This document shows positions 8,459 through 16,504 of a DNA stretch of 48,306 nt, piece after piece. The translations under genes were made by a program, and so were the position numbers. The notes under the pieces were generated by a model. The model ran no database searches. It had not been told where the DNA came from and saw nothing but the letters and a program-made list of their open reading frames with translations. Source of the stretch: an uncultured Lachnospiraceae bacterium. GTDB taxonomy: Bacteria; Bacillota; Clostridia; Lachnospirales; Lachnospiraceae. Location of the stretch: assembly GCA_946535225.1 (NCBI GenBank), contig CAMNDJ010000010.1:1-48306 (forward strand), given 5' to 3'. Position 1 is the first letter of the stretch; every line of letters starts with the position of its first letter.

Positions 8459-9586
8459 TCAGTTGAGTGTTGTCTCACTCCAGTATTCTTCAGGTATAAG
8501 AGCGATATATGTCTTACCCGAATTGAGTGTTATCTCCTCACCGTTCTCGAGGAAGTAATGTGTGATACCGTTCTCGGTAGTCTTCTCCCAGGTTATCTTG
8601 ACTGCCTTACCGTTGGTGATGTAATATCCGTCACCCTTACCTGTATCACCGAAGATGGTATATGCGCAGTATCCGTTCTTATCAAGCTGATAAAGACCTG
8701 CCTTCATGAGAATGACATTCTTGAATGTGAGAGCCTCGCCGGTCTTGCCGTCTGCATGAACCTTGCCGTATTCATAGTAAGTATAAAGGCCTGTACTCTC
8801 ATCATACTTAAGCTCTGACTTGTTGTGCTTAAAAGCGGCACTCATATTGATATCAGTTGCTGCATCACCCTCAAGCTCGATGGGCTTGGACTCTCTTGCA
8901 AACTTAAAATGCGGTCCCTCATAGAACTGATCATACTCGGTAGAATATGATGACTTCTCAAATGCCTTCTCAAGATCACCCTTTAAGATGTACTCGGTAA
9001 ACTCTCTCGCCTTACCGTTGTTCACACGTGAGAAGATACCCGAGAAATGCTGGGCATAGTCACGAGCCATATATACATCGATATAGAACGGACCACCGTC
9101 GTGACATATCACTGCATTATACTCACTTGCGATCCATATATGTGTAGGACGTACGCTTCGGATGGAACCGAGCTGTTCGATGTTGCCCCAATCCTTATAG
9201 AGGACCATGAGTCTGGTGATACGGTCATTGGCCGTACTGTTGACCATCTCATAAATGATATCAGCCGAATTAAGTCCGAAATGAGGAAGTGCCGTGCTCT
9301 CATTATCGACCATTGCAGCGATCGGCTTCTGGTTGGCGATTGACTCATCTATGGGCAAACCTGTGAGTTCACTGAACACCATTCCTTCCGGCGGTGCTTC
9401 ATTGTCTTCCTCCACAACTTCTTCCTCGGCAGGTGCCTCTTCGGATGAAAGCGGCTCTTCAATAGGTATTATCTCTGCCGTTACGGCATCCGGTGCGGCT
9501 TCCTTCTCTTTATCCTTGTTGCCGCAGGCAACCAGTGAAAGCGACATAGAAAGTGCCAGCAAAGATATCAGTAATTTCTTCTTCAT
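8459..9586 (-). CDS. yerB: DUF3048 (YerB-like) lipoprotein
   Basis: Secreted lipoprotein of unknown role. A lipoprotein signal is plain: MKKKLL, hydrophobic core, and lipobox LVAC with Cys21. A charged, Glu-rich linker (about 22-70) precedes the DUF3048 domain, which starts at LTGLPID and contains MVDNE, ADIIYEM, LGSIRSVRPTH and CHDGGP, all typical of YerB relatives. 375 residues is usual. It stands alone with its own promoter, an adjacent palindrome and a strong terminator. The gene symbol is by similarity to Bacillus YerB. Confidence 0.85.
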   Translation of the reverse strand: MKKKLLISLLALSMSLSLVACGNKDKEKEAAPDAVTAEIIPIEEPLSSEEAPAEEEVVEEDNEAPPEGMVFSELTGLPIDESIANQKPIAAMVDNESTALPHFGLNSADIIYEMVNSTANDRITRLMVLYKDWGNIEQLGSIRSVRPTHIWIASEYNAVICHDGGPFYIDVYMARDYAQHFSGIFSRVNNGKAREFTEYILKGDLEKAFEKSSYSTEYDQFYEGPHFKFARESKPIELEGDAATDINMSAAFKHNKSELKYDESTGLYTYYEYGKVHADGKTGEALTFKNVILMKAGLYQLDKNGYCAYTIFGDTGKGDGYYITNGKAVKITWEKTTENGITHYFLENGEEITLNSGKTYIALIPEEYWSETTLN

Positions 9587-9627
9587 GTCTATCGATTCCT
9601 TTCAATATTTCCCATTAAACCTTGTAT

Positions 9628-9656
9628 AGTATAACCAAAACTCATGGCAAGTTCAA
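9628..9656 (-). promoter_or_regulatory. Promoter of the DUF3048 lipoprotein gene
   Basis: Minus-strand TTGAAC (9656-9651), 17-base spacer, TATACT (9633-9628). The start of transcription would be about 35 bases before the ATG. Confidence 0.7.
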
Positions 9657-9658
9657 GT

Positions 9659-9676
9659 ATAATCTGTACAGATTAT
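9659..9676. promoter_or_regulatory. Perfect 18-base palindrome abutting the -35 element, candidate operator
   Basis: ATAATCTGTACAGATTAT is perfectly self-complementary and ends two bases upstream of the TTGAAC element. This placement is typical of an activator site or an upstream operator. It does not match a box I can name, and no regulator gene is adjacent. Confidence 0.5.
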
Positions 9677-9724
9677 TCCTAAATATGGCACATGTCTTTG
9701 TGACAAAATACCATATATGCCGTT

Positions 9725-10954
9725 TTAGTACTTTACACGCTTATAATTCTTCTTGCCTCTGCGAACGACTATCCCGTCACCGCTTAAGTCCTCCGGCGAA
9801 TACAAAGTCTTGATATCCGTTATCTTGACATCATCAACAGTCACACCGCCCTGTTCAACGGCACGTCTTGCTTCGCTTCTTGAAGGGGTAAGGCCTGATA
9901 CCGTAAGTATGCCCAGGATATCTATCTTACCGTCTCTTAAGTCAGCATCCGTGACCGTAGCCGTTGGCATCTGAAGTGTACCTGCTCCCGAGAAAAGTGC
10001 CTTGGCTGACTCTTCAGCCTTCTTGGCTTCATCCTCGCCGTGAACGAGCTTTGTAAGTTCAAACGCAAGTATCTCCTTGGCCTTGTTAAGTTCTGCACCT
10101 TCCCACTTATCCATCTCATCTATCTCTTCAAGCGGAAGGAACGTGAGCATACGGATGCATTTAAGCACGTCCGCATCTGCCACGTTTCTCCAATACTGAT
10201 AGAAATCAAAAGGAGAAGTCTTACCGGGATCGAGCCATACGGCACCTTTGACAGTCTTGCCCATCTTCTTGCCTTCGGAATTGAGTAAGAGCACCTGAGT
10301 CATGGCCTCGGCATCATTCTTGCCGAGTTTCTTTCTTATGAGTTCACGGCCTCCGAGCATATTACTCCACTGATCGTCTCCGCCGAACTGAAGGTTACAG
10401 CCGTATCTCCTGTAGAGTTCAAGGAAATCATAACTCTGCATTATCATGTAGTTGAACTCAAGGAACGTAAGTCCGCCGTCTCTGTCCATTCGCTGCTTAA
10501 AGCACTCGGCACGCAGCATATTGGTAACAGAGAAGTAAGGACCAACCTCTCTTAATACATCAACATAGTTAAGTTCTAACAGCCAATCCGCATTATTTAC
10601 AAGTAATGCCTTGCCGTCCGAGAAATCTATAAATCTGCTCATCTGCTTCTTGAAGTTATCGATATTATGATCGATCTCTTCTTTGGTCAGCATCTTTCTC
10701 ATATCGGATTTGCCGGAAGGGTCACCGATCATACCTGTTCCGCCGCCGAGAAGTGCTATAGGCTTATTCCCGGCCATCTGCAGTCTCTTCATAAGGCAGA
10801 GCGCCATAAAATGTCCTATATGAAGGCTGTCTGCCGTGGGGTCGAAGCCTATATAGAAAGTAGCCTTGCCGTTATTGACAAGATCCCTTATCTTCTCTTC
10901 ATCCGTAAGCTGTGCAAGAAGTCCTCTAGCCTTTAATTCTTCAAATACGCCCAT
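9725..10954 (-). CDS. tyrS: Tyrosyl-tRNA synthetase
   Basis: Charges tRNA-Tyr with tyrosine. Class I synthetase with HIGH-type motif in YIGFDPTADSLHIGHF (about 35-50), GGDDQWSN tyrosine/ATP site, and a KMSKS-type loop KKMGKTVKG. The C-terminal S4 RNA-binding domain (about 345-409, ending RRGKKNYKRVKY) is intact. 409 residues is standard. GGAGAAAAGAA precedes the ATG, and there is a good promoter 47 bases upstream. No T-box leader is present: only about 40 untranslated bases separate the predicted start of transcription from the ATG. Confidence 0.96.
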   Translation of the reverse strand: MGVFEELKARGLLAQLTDEEKIRDLVNNGKATFYIGFDPTADSLHIGHFMALCLMKRLQMAGNKPIALLGGGTGMIGDPSGKSDMRKMLTKEEIDHNIDNFKKQMSRFIDFSDGKALLVNNADWLLELNYVDVLREVGPYFSVTNMLRAECFKQRMDRDGGLTFLEFNYMIMQSYDFLELYRRYGCNLQFGGDDQWSNMLGGRELIRKKLGKNDAEAMTQVLLLNSEGKKMGKTVKGAVWLDPGKTSPFDFYQYWRNVADADVLKCIRMLTFLPLEEIDEMDKWEGAELNKAKEILAFELTKLVHGEDEAKKAEESAKALFSGAGTLQMPTATVTDADLRDGKIDILGILTVSGLTPSRSEARRAVEQGGVTVDDVKITDIKTLYSPEDLSGDGIVVRRGKKNYKRVKY

Positions 10955-11000
10955 TTCTTTTCTCCATTATCTGATCTTATATTTACGCATATATGTCATA

Positions 11001-11029
11001 ATTCTATTCTCACGAATGCTCTTTGTCAA
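11001..11029 (-). promoter_or_regulatory. Promoter of tyrS
   Basis: Minus-strand TTGACA (11029-11024), 17-base spacer, TAGAAT (11006-11001). Confidence 0.75.
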
Positions 11030-11076
11030 TCATTTTAGTCCTAAGAGAATACCGCATATGCTATATGGCAAAAAAC

Positions 11077-11104
11077 AAGGAGTCTGAGTTATCTCAGACC
11101 CCTT
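11077..11104 (-). terminator. Rho-independent terminator of the purine permease gene
   Basis: Twelve-base stem with one mismatch (AAGGGGTCTGAG pairing with CTCAGACTCCTT on the minus strand), tetraloop, then a T6 run. Confidence 0.85.
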
Positions 11105-11135
11105 GGAGGTTAATATATCAAACGAACGATCCGTC

Positions 11136-12479
11136 TTACAGGAAGATATACTTAAGTACGAAAAGTACTGCAAGTACATACATAAGAGGGCTGACCTTCT
11201 TAGCCTTGCCTGCGCATGCATTGATGATAACGTAAGAGATGATACCTACAGCGATACCGTCTGAGATGCTGTAGAGTATGGGCATAGCTACCAAAGCAAG
11301 ATAAGCGGGAACTGCCTCTGTGATATCCTTGAAGTCTATATCAACAACAGCCGTGATCATTAAGAAGCCGACGAATATGAGGGCCGGAGCCGTAGCGAAT
11401 CCGGGGATCGCAATGAACAGGGGTGATAAGAATATAGCAAGGAGGAACATAAGGCCGGTAACGATAGATGAAAGACCTGTACGTCCGCCTTCGGATACGC
11501 CTGCAGAACTCTCCACGAATGTAGTTGTTGTAGATGTACCGAGTACGGCACCTGCACTGGTGGCGATGGCATCTGCCAGAAGGGCTTCCTTGATCCTGGG
11601 AAGCTTGCCGTCCTTGTCGAGCATATCAGCCTTATTGGCACATCCGATAAGTGTTCCGATCGTATCGAAGACATCAACGAAGAGGAATGAGAACATGATC
11701 ACTATGAAATCAAGAACCCTGAAGTTCTCAAATGCCGCTCCGGTAAAGCACTGTCCGAATGTAAGGCCGAGCGCTGCGAGATTGAAGTTGCTCCAATGAG
11801 GAAGAACTGATATCTCACCGGTATAGAGACCCGTAAGTTCGCAGATGATACCGAGTATCCATGTCGCGATGACACCTATGAGGATTGAACCCTTAACTTC
11901 CTTGTAATGAAGCACTGCGATGATCAGAGTACCGATTATGGCTAAGAGTGCACATATACCGACATTGGTGAAGTCCTCTCTGAAATTAACGATTGTAACG
12001 AGTGTTGCATCACTGTTAACAACGATAGAACCGTTCTGAAGGCCGATAAAAGCAACAAACAGGCCGATACCTACCGATACGCCCTTCTTAAGCGTAATGG
12101 GAATGGCATTGAATATAGCTTCTCTTACACTGGTGACCGACAGAATGATGAAGATAAGACCCTCAACAAATACCGCAAACAGAGCGAACTGCCATGAATA
12201 ACCCATAGCACCGCAGACTGTGTATGCGAAATAAGCATTAAGTCCGAGACCGGGAGCAAGTGCAAAAGGATAATTGGCAAGTAATGCCATAGCACAAGTA
12301 CCGATGAATGAAGCCAAAGCCGTAGCGATCATGATAGCCTGAGGATCCATACCCGAAGCTGACAAGATCGACGGATTAACAGCGAGAATATAGGCCATGG
12401 TCATGAACGTTGTAAGTCCGGCAATGACTTCTGTTCTGACGTCGGTATTATTCTCTTTCAACTTAAAGAACTTTTCCAT
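11136..12479 (-). CDS. pbuG: NCS2-family purine (guanine/hypoxanthine) permease, AzgA type
   Basis: Integral membrane importer for purine bases. The N-terminus EKFFKLKENNTDVRTEVIAGLTTFMT... (described from residue 2) is characteristic of AzgA/PbuG proteins, followed by a dozen or more hydrophobic helices across 447 residues. Other family stretches are ALAPGLGLNAYFAY and DVFDTIGTLIG. GAAGGAGGG precedes the ATG. It has its own promoter and terminator. The short leader (about 45 bases) holds no purine riboswitch, unlike many pbuG genes in Bacilli. Substrate preference among guanine, hypoxanthine and adenine cannot be read from sequence. Confidence 0.9.
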   Translation of the reverse strand: MEKFFKLKENNTDVRTEVIAGLTTFMTMAYILAVNPSILSASGMDPQAIMIATALASFIGTCAMALLANYPFALAPGLGLNAYFAYTVCGAMGYSWQFALFAVFVEGLIFIILSVTSVREAIFNAIPITLKKGVSVGIGLFVAFIGLQNGSIVVNSDATLVTIVNFREDFTNVGICALLAIIGTLIIAVLHYKEVKGSILIGVIATWILGIICELTGLYTGEISVLPHWSNFNLAALGLTFGQCFTGAAFENFRVLDFIVIMFSFLFVDVFDTIGTLIGCANKADMLDKDGKLPRIKEALLADAIATSAGAVLGTSTTTTFVESSAGVSEGGRTGLSSIVTGLMFLLAIFLSPLFIAIPGFATAPALIFVGFLMITAVVDIDFKDITEAVPAYLALVAMPILYSISDGIAVGIISYVIINACAGKAKKVSPLMYVLAVLFVLKYIFL

Positions 12480-12532
12480 ACCTTGATACCCTCCTTCACA
12501 TTGATCATGTATGAAACAAAAAATACACGACT

Positions 12533-12561
12533 ATAATAACAACATTTAGTGGCCGTGTCAA
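12533..12561 (-). promoter_or_regulatory. Promoter of the purine permease gene
   Basis: Minus-strand TTGACA (12561-12556), 17-base spacer, TATTAT (12538-12533). Confidence 0.75.
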
Positions 12562-12604
12562 TAAAAACGCACTATATATGGGGCAAAATGTAAGATGATA
12601 TCCG

Positions 12605-13807
12605 TCACCTGCCGGACATAAGCGTTGTCATGGCCTCATTTAACCCCCTGACTGTAAGCATATACATGGGGAAAAGTGTCTTGACTGCAGTCTCTGCTTC
12701 ACGCCACGGAGCATGGCCGGGCGCCATCTTCGGATTCATCCAGACGACTTTCTTGTAATGACGTTTAAGAAGATTAAGCCAGTCCCAGCCGGATAAGCCT
12801 CCATTGGGTCCTCTGTAATTGCCTGTCTCTGAATACAGTTCCTCCGGAGCCATAGCGGCATCACCGACTATTATGACCTTATAGTCGCTGTCAAGATTAC
12901 GAAACATCCACTCGGTATCGATCCAGTCTCCGTTCTCACACTCCGGAGTGTTGTATAGTTTGGAGTAGATGCAGTTATGAAAATAATATACTTTTACATC
13001 CTTATAATGATTGGATTTGTTGACGGACTGGAACAGTTCGTTCATGAGAGAACTGTAGGGTATCATGGTACCGCCGCTGTCCATGAGCAGCAGTAGCTTT
13101 ACCGTGTTCTTACGCGGCTTATCCATCACGATCTGAAGCACCCCGCCGTTGTTGCAGGTCTTATCTATCGTGGCATCTATATCAAGTTCTGTCTTGGGAA
13201 TATCAAGTTTGCTTGAGAACTGGCGCAGTTTGCGAAGCGCCTGCATGAACTGCCTGTTATCTATGATCCTGTCATCGCGGAAGTCTCTGTATTTCTTGGC
13301 TCCTATGACGGCAAATGCGGACTGGTACCCCGTCTGGCCTCCGACGCGCACTCCTCCGATATTACCGCCGGTATTACCGAAGGATGTCTTGCCCATCGTA
13401 CCTATCCAGTGCGAGCCTCCGTTATGCTCACTGTCCTGGTCGCGCAGTCTGTCCTTAAACTTCTGCTCGACATCATCCTTGTCCACCTGTATCTCTTCGA
13501 TACGGTTGAGCCACTGCTTCTCTTCCATCTGCAGCATCTCGTTGAGCTCGGGCTTATCGAGCCATTTAAGCATATTGGCACCAACTTCCGGATCCCATGT
13601 CTTGCCCTTGAAATTACTCTCGAACACCATATCGAACTTGTCATATTCGGTCTCCGACTTGACAAGTATCATACGTGCCAGATAATAGAAATCCGTCATC
13701 GAACTGTTATGCATTCCGCGATCAAGAGCCTCCATGAGTGTCAGCCACTCACCGAGGGTCACATGCAGTCCTGCCTCTCTCAGATCATAGAAAAACTTGG
13801 TGAACAA
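12605..13807 (-). CDS. VWA (CoxE-like) protein paired with a MoxR ATPase
   Basis: A 400-residue cytoplasmic protein with a C-terminal von Willebrand A domain (about 230-400). The metal-site segment reads LLLLMDSGGTMIPYSS: the first Asp is kept, but the usual DxSxS is DSGGT. A glycine at the third position also occurs in other CoxE-like proteins, so the site may still bind metal. The N-terminal 200 residues are charged and helical, with a Gly-rich stretch (GNTGGNIGGVRVGGQTG) in the middle. It directly follows the MoxR ATPase gene; such pairs act as chaperones that insert metals or remodel partner proteins. The client is unknown. Confidence 0.8.
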   Translation of the reverse strand: MFTKFFYDLREAGLHVTLGEWLTLMEALDRGMHNSSMTDFYYLARMILVKSETEYDKFDMVFESNFKGKTWDPEVGANMLKWLDKPELNEMLQMEEKQWLNRIEEIQVDKDDVEQKFKDRLRDQDSEHNGGSHWIGTMGKTSFGNTGGNIGGVRVGGQTGYQSAFAVIGAKKYRDFRDDRIIDNRQFMQALRKLRQFSSKLDIPKTELDIDATIDKTCNNGGVLQIVMDKPRKNTVKLLLLMDSGGTMIPYSSLMNELFQSVNKSNHYKDVKVYYFHNCIYSKLYNTPECENGDWIDTEWMFRNLDSDYKVIIVGDAAMAPEELYSETGNYRGPNGGLSGWDWLNLLKRHYKKVVWMNPKMAPGHAPWREAETAVKTLFPMYMLTVRGLNEAMTTLMSGR

Positions 13808-13868
13808 ATATATTTCCTCTCCGTTATATCACAGGGTATAAAACGAACACTCCTTATCAGTGTTTAAC

Positions 13869-14699
13869 CTAGACCATGTTTATCTTGGTCTTTACGGTCT
13901 CCAGATCCTCATCTTTTTTTACTATCACGCCCACAAAAGGAAGGCTCTTTCTGATCTCTTCGGCCGGTATGCCGGCGATCTGAAGTACATTGATCCAGTC
14001 GATGAGTTCTGATGTGGAAGGCTTCTTGCGGATGTCCCTCATTGCACGGATATCATAGAATACTTCAAATGCATTCTTAAGGACATTCTCTTTAACATCC
14101 GGAAGATGTACGCGAACGATCTCCTCCATGAGCTCTGCATCCGGGAAATCTATATAATGGAATATGCATCGGCGAAGGAACGCATCGGGAAGCTCCTTCT
14201 CCGCATTTGAAGTGATTATCACTATAGGTCTGTTCTTGGCCTTGACGGTGCGCTTGGTCTCATGGATATAGAATTCCATCTGATCAAGTTCCCACAGAAG
14301 ATCGTTGGGGAATTCCAGATCCGCCTTGTCTATCTCATCTATGAGGAGTACGACCTGATTGTCTGACTCAAAAGCTTCACCCAGCTTGCCAAGCTTGATG
14401 TATCTTGCTATATCGTCAACACCCTCTTCACCGAACTGCCCGTCATATAGACGCTGTATCGTATCATACATGTACAGTCCGTCCTGAGCCTTGGTGGTGG
14501 ATTTGATATTCCATATTATAAGCTTCTTATCAAGAGCCTTTGCTATAGCTTCGGCCAACATCGTCTTGCCCGTACCGGGCTCGCCCTTTATAAGAAGCGG
14601 CTTCTTTAGTGTGATGGCCACATTGACGGCATTGAGCAGCTGCTCGCTTGCCACATATTCGCTCGTACCGTTAAATCCCTGATTGATCCCTTCAGTCAT
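13869..14699 (-). CDS. MoxR-family AAA+ ATPase
   Basis: Cytoplasmic AAA+ ATPase, 276 residues. Walker A GEPGTGKT (39-46), Walker B LLIDEID with D121/E122, sensor 1 TSNAEKELP (N165) and an arginine-finger region FLRRC. Closest to the MoxR subgroup that is paired with VWA proteins, and here the VWA gene follows 61 bases downstream. It starts 23 bases after gpsA ends, so it is likely read through from the der-plsY-gpsA transcript. Confidence 0.9.
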   Translation of the reverse strand: MTEGINQGFNGTSEYVASEQLLNAVNVAITLKKPLLIKGEPGTGKTMLAEAIAKALDKKLIIWNIKSTTKAQDGLYMYDTIQRLYDGQFGEEGVDDIARYIKLGKLGEAFESDNQVVLLIDEIDKADLEFPNDLLWELDQMEFYIHETKRTVKAKNRPIVIITSNAEKELPDAFLRRCIFHYIDFPDAELMEEIVRVHLPDVKENVLKNAFEVFYDIRAMRDIRKKPSTSELIDWINVLQIAGIPAEEIRKSLPFVGVIVKKDEDLETVKTKINMV

Positions 14700-14722
14700 A
14701 ATCCCTCCGTTATCCTGTATTA

Positions 14723-15739
14723 TCAGTCCCAGCCTGTACTTAAGTGTTCATCTTTCTTATCTCTGCCCATAAGTGCCGTGAGCGCCTCGATCGCAGGTTT
14801 ATTATTAAATAACACGAGATTGACCTGTTCGATTATGGGAAGATCGACATTGTATTTCTTTGATAAGCCCATGGCCGCCTTGGCACTGTACACACCCTCT
14901 ACGACCATCTTGACTTCCGCCATGGCCTCATCATAGGTCTTACCCTGTCCTATGAGTATTCCGGCCCGTCTGTTACGGCTGTGCATGCTGGCACATGTCA
15001 CTATCAGATCTCCTATACCCGTAAGTCCGCAGAAAGTCTCAAACTTCCCGCCCATGGCCATTCCCAGGCGGCCGATCTCCGTGATGCCTCTGGTTATGAG
15101 AGCAGCCTTGGCATTGTCTCCGAATCCCAGTCCGTCAGCTATTCCTGCGGCAAGAGCCACAACGTTCTTAAGCGCGGCTCCGAGTTCCATTCCAAGTATA
15201 TCCGAACTTGTATATACTCTGAACACATCATTCATGAACACATTCTGGAGATATTCAGCCGTGTCCTGATCCTTTGCTCCGACAACGACTGTGGTCGGCA
15301 GGCTTCTTCCGACCTCTTCGGCATGAGACGGACCTGACAGTACTGTCACATTTGCCATCGGCAGTTCTTCTTCTATAACCTGCGAGAGCGTATAAAGAGT
15401 CTTCTCTTCTATACCCTTGGCGACATTGACTATGATCTGTCCGTCCTTAACATAATCCTTCATTGAATGAGCGGTATTTCTGGTATAAGGTGACGGAACG
15501 GCAAGTACCAGTATGTTCTTGTCCTTACAGGTCGCCTCAAGATCCGTCGTATATTCTATATTGTCGGGAAGCTTTACTCCCGGCAGTTTGTCGACATGCT
15601 CATGCTTTGTCTTAAGCATCTCTATCTCTTCGGGTATGATCGACCATACCGTGACCTTATGTCCGTTATCCGCAAGGAGCTTGGCAAGGGCGATGCCCCA
15701 GCTGCCTGCTCCGATCATTCCTATTTTTTCCATGATCAC
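14723..15739 (-). CDS. gpsA: Glycerol-3-phosphate dehydrogenase [NAD(P)+]
   Basis: Makes sn-glycerol-3-phosphate from DHAP for phospholipid synthesis. The N-terminal Rossmann motif GAGSWGIALAKLLADNG and later GPSHAEEV, K-containing LKNVVALAAG, and NRRAG(IL)IGQG segments are typical. About 336-338 residues, the usual size. The start is either GTG at 15739, overlapping the plsY stop as GTGA and five bases from GGAG, or ATG at 15733, two codons later and 11 bases from GGAG; I list the former. The next upstream gene, plsY, uses its product as acyl acceptor. Confidence 0.95.
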   Translation of the reverse strand: MIMEKIGMIGAGSWGIALAKLLADNGHKVTVWSIIPEEIEMLKTKHEHVDKLPGVKLPDNIEYTTDLEATCKDKNILVLAVPSPYTRNTAHSMKDYVKDGQIIVNVAKGIEEKTLYTLSQVIEEELPMANVTVLSGPSHAEEVGRSLPTTVVVGAKDQDTAEYLQNVFMNDVFRVYTSSDILGMELGAALKNVVALAAGIADGLGFGDNAKAALITRGITEIGRLGMAMGGKFETFCGLTGIGDLIVTCASMHSRNRRAGILIGQGKTYDEAMAEVKMVVEGVYSAKAAMGLSKKYNVDLPIIEQVNLVLFNNKPAIEALTALMGRDKKDEHLSTGWD

Positions 15740-16446
15740 TGATTCTCCTTTACAGTCTCTTTTTCAGGCTCGACTCCCGAATGTGTCGGATTCTGATAAC
15801 CATCCGGCTTCTTGACAAGATAAGTCTTCCTCTCTTTGCCGTGTATCAGATTGACGATATTGGTCCTGTGTCTCCAGTAAGCCATGGCCATCAAAAAGAT
15901 CGCAACACAGTACATCTCTATCCTGTCAGCCTGCGGCATCGGATCAAAGAACCCCGTCTCTCCCATTATGATGAGTTGTACGACATAAAGGAAATACACG
16001 AGCAGTGATCCGACAGATACGATATGTATCGTAAAGAACGGTATAAAGAAAGCCAAAAGGCCCACAACTATAAACGACCAGTGTGAAGAGAACACCAGGC
16101 CACCTGTACATGCTATGCCCTTACCGCCCTTAAATCCCATATAGAAAGGATAGTTGTGGCCAAGGATGGCACCTGCCGCCGTATACAAAACGAGCAGATA
16201 CCTGATATCCGGATACTGCGGTCCGAATACGACCTTGACTATGCCTATCGCTATCATGGTCTTGGCGATATCGCCTATCATGACTATAAGCCCGGCCTTA
16301 GGTCCCAAGACTCTGAGCGCATTTGTCGTTCCTGCATTACCGCTTCCTGCCGTTCTGATGTCTATGCCGTTTAACTTGCCATAGAAGAAAGCTGTCTGGA
16401 ACAGTCCGAAAACATATCCGATCAATATACACCAAATCCTTACCAT
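15736..16446 (-). CDS. plsY: Glycerol-3-phosphate acyltransferase PlsY
   Basis: Membrane enzyme that transfers an acyl group from acyl-phosphate to glycerol-3-phosphate, the first committed step of phospholipid synthesis. Motifs: SGNAGTTNALRVLG (motif 1), GHNYPFYMGFKGGKGIA (motif 2) and YWRHRTNI near the C-terminus. Several membrane helices. The start is placed at ATG 16446 (MVRIWCIL) because GGAGAG sits eight bases upstream; the nine codons further upstream include the ribosome binding site itself. An unusual charged tail (about 35 residues, ending KETVKENQ) extends past the last motif. It overlaps gpsA by four bases. Confidence 0.94.
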   Translation of the reverse strand: MVRIWCILIGYVFGLFQTAFFYGKLNGIDIRTAGSGNAGTTNALRVLGPKAGLIVMIGDIAKTMIAIGIVKVVFGPQYPDIRYLLVLYTAAGAILGHNYPFYMGFKGGKGIACTGGLVFSSHWSFIVVGLLAFFIPFFTIHIVSVGSLLVYFLYVVQLIIMGETGFFDPMPQADRIEMYCVAIFLMAMAYWRHRTNIVNLIHGKERKTYLVKKPDGYQNPTHSGVEPEKETVKENQ

Positions 16447-16504
16447 ATATCTATCTCTCCATTCTAATGTCAAAATCCCTGCAGTCCTTATACGTCCGCC
16501 GTCA

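Noticed and set aside
7666..8466. 266-codon plus-strand open frame
   Set aside because: Lies antisense to the purine nucleoside phosphorylase gene; no ribosome binding site and a composition expected of a shadow frame.
9725..10954. KMGKT in TyrRS as a mutated KMSKS motif
   Set aside because: Bacterial TyrRS normally has a K-x-G-K-T form here, so it is not a defect.
10955..11076. T-box leader before tyrS
   Set aside because: Too short, a promoter lies 47 bases before the ATG, and no T-box core sequence is present.
12480..12604. Purine riboswitch before the purine permease gene
   Set aside because: The predicted leader is only about 45 bases and lacks the conserved three-way-junction sequences.
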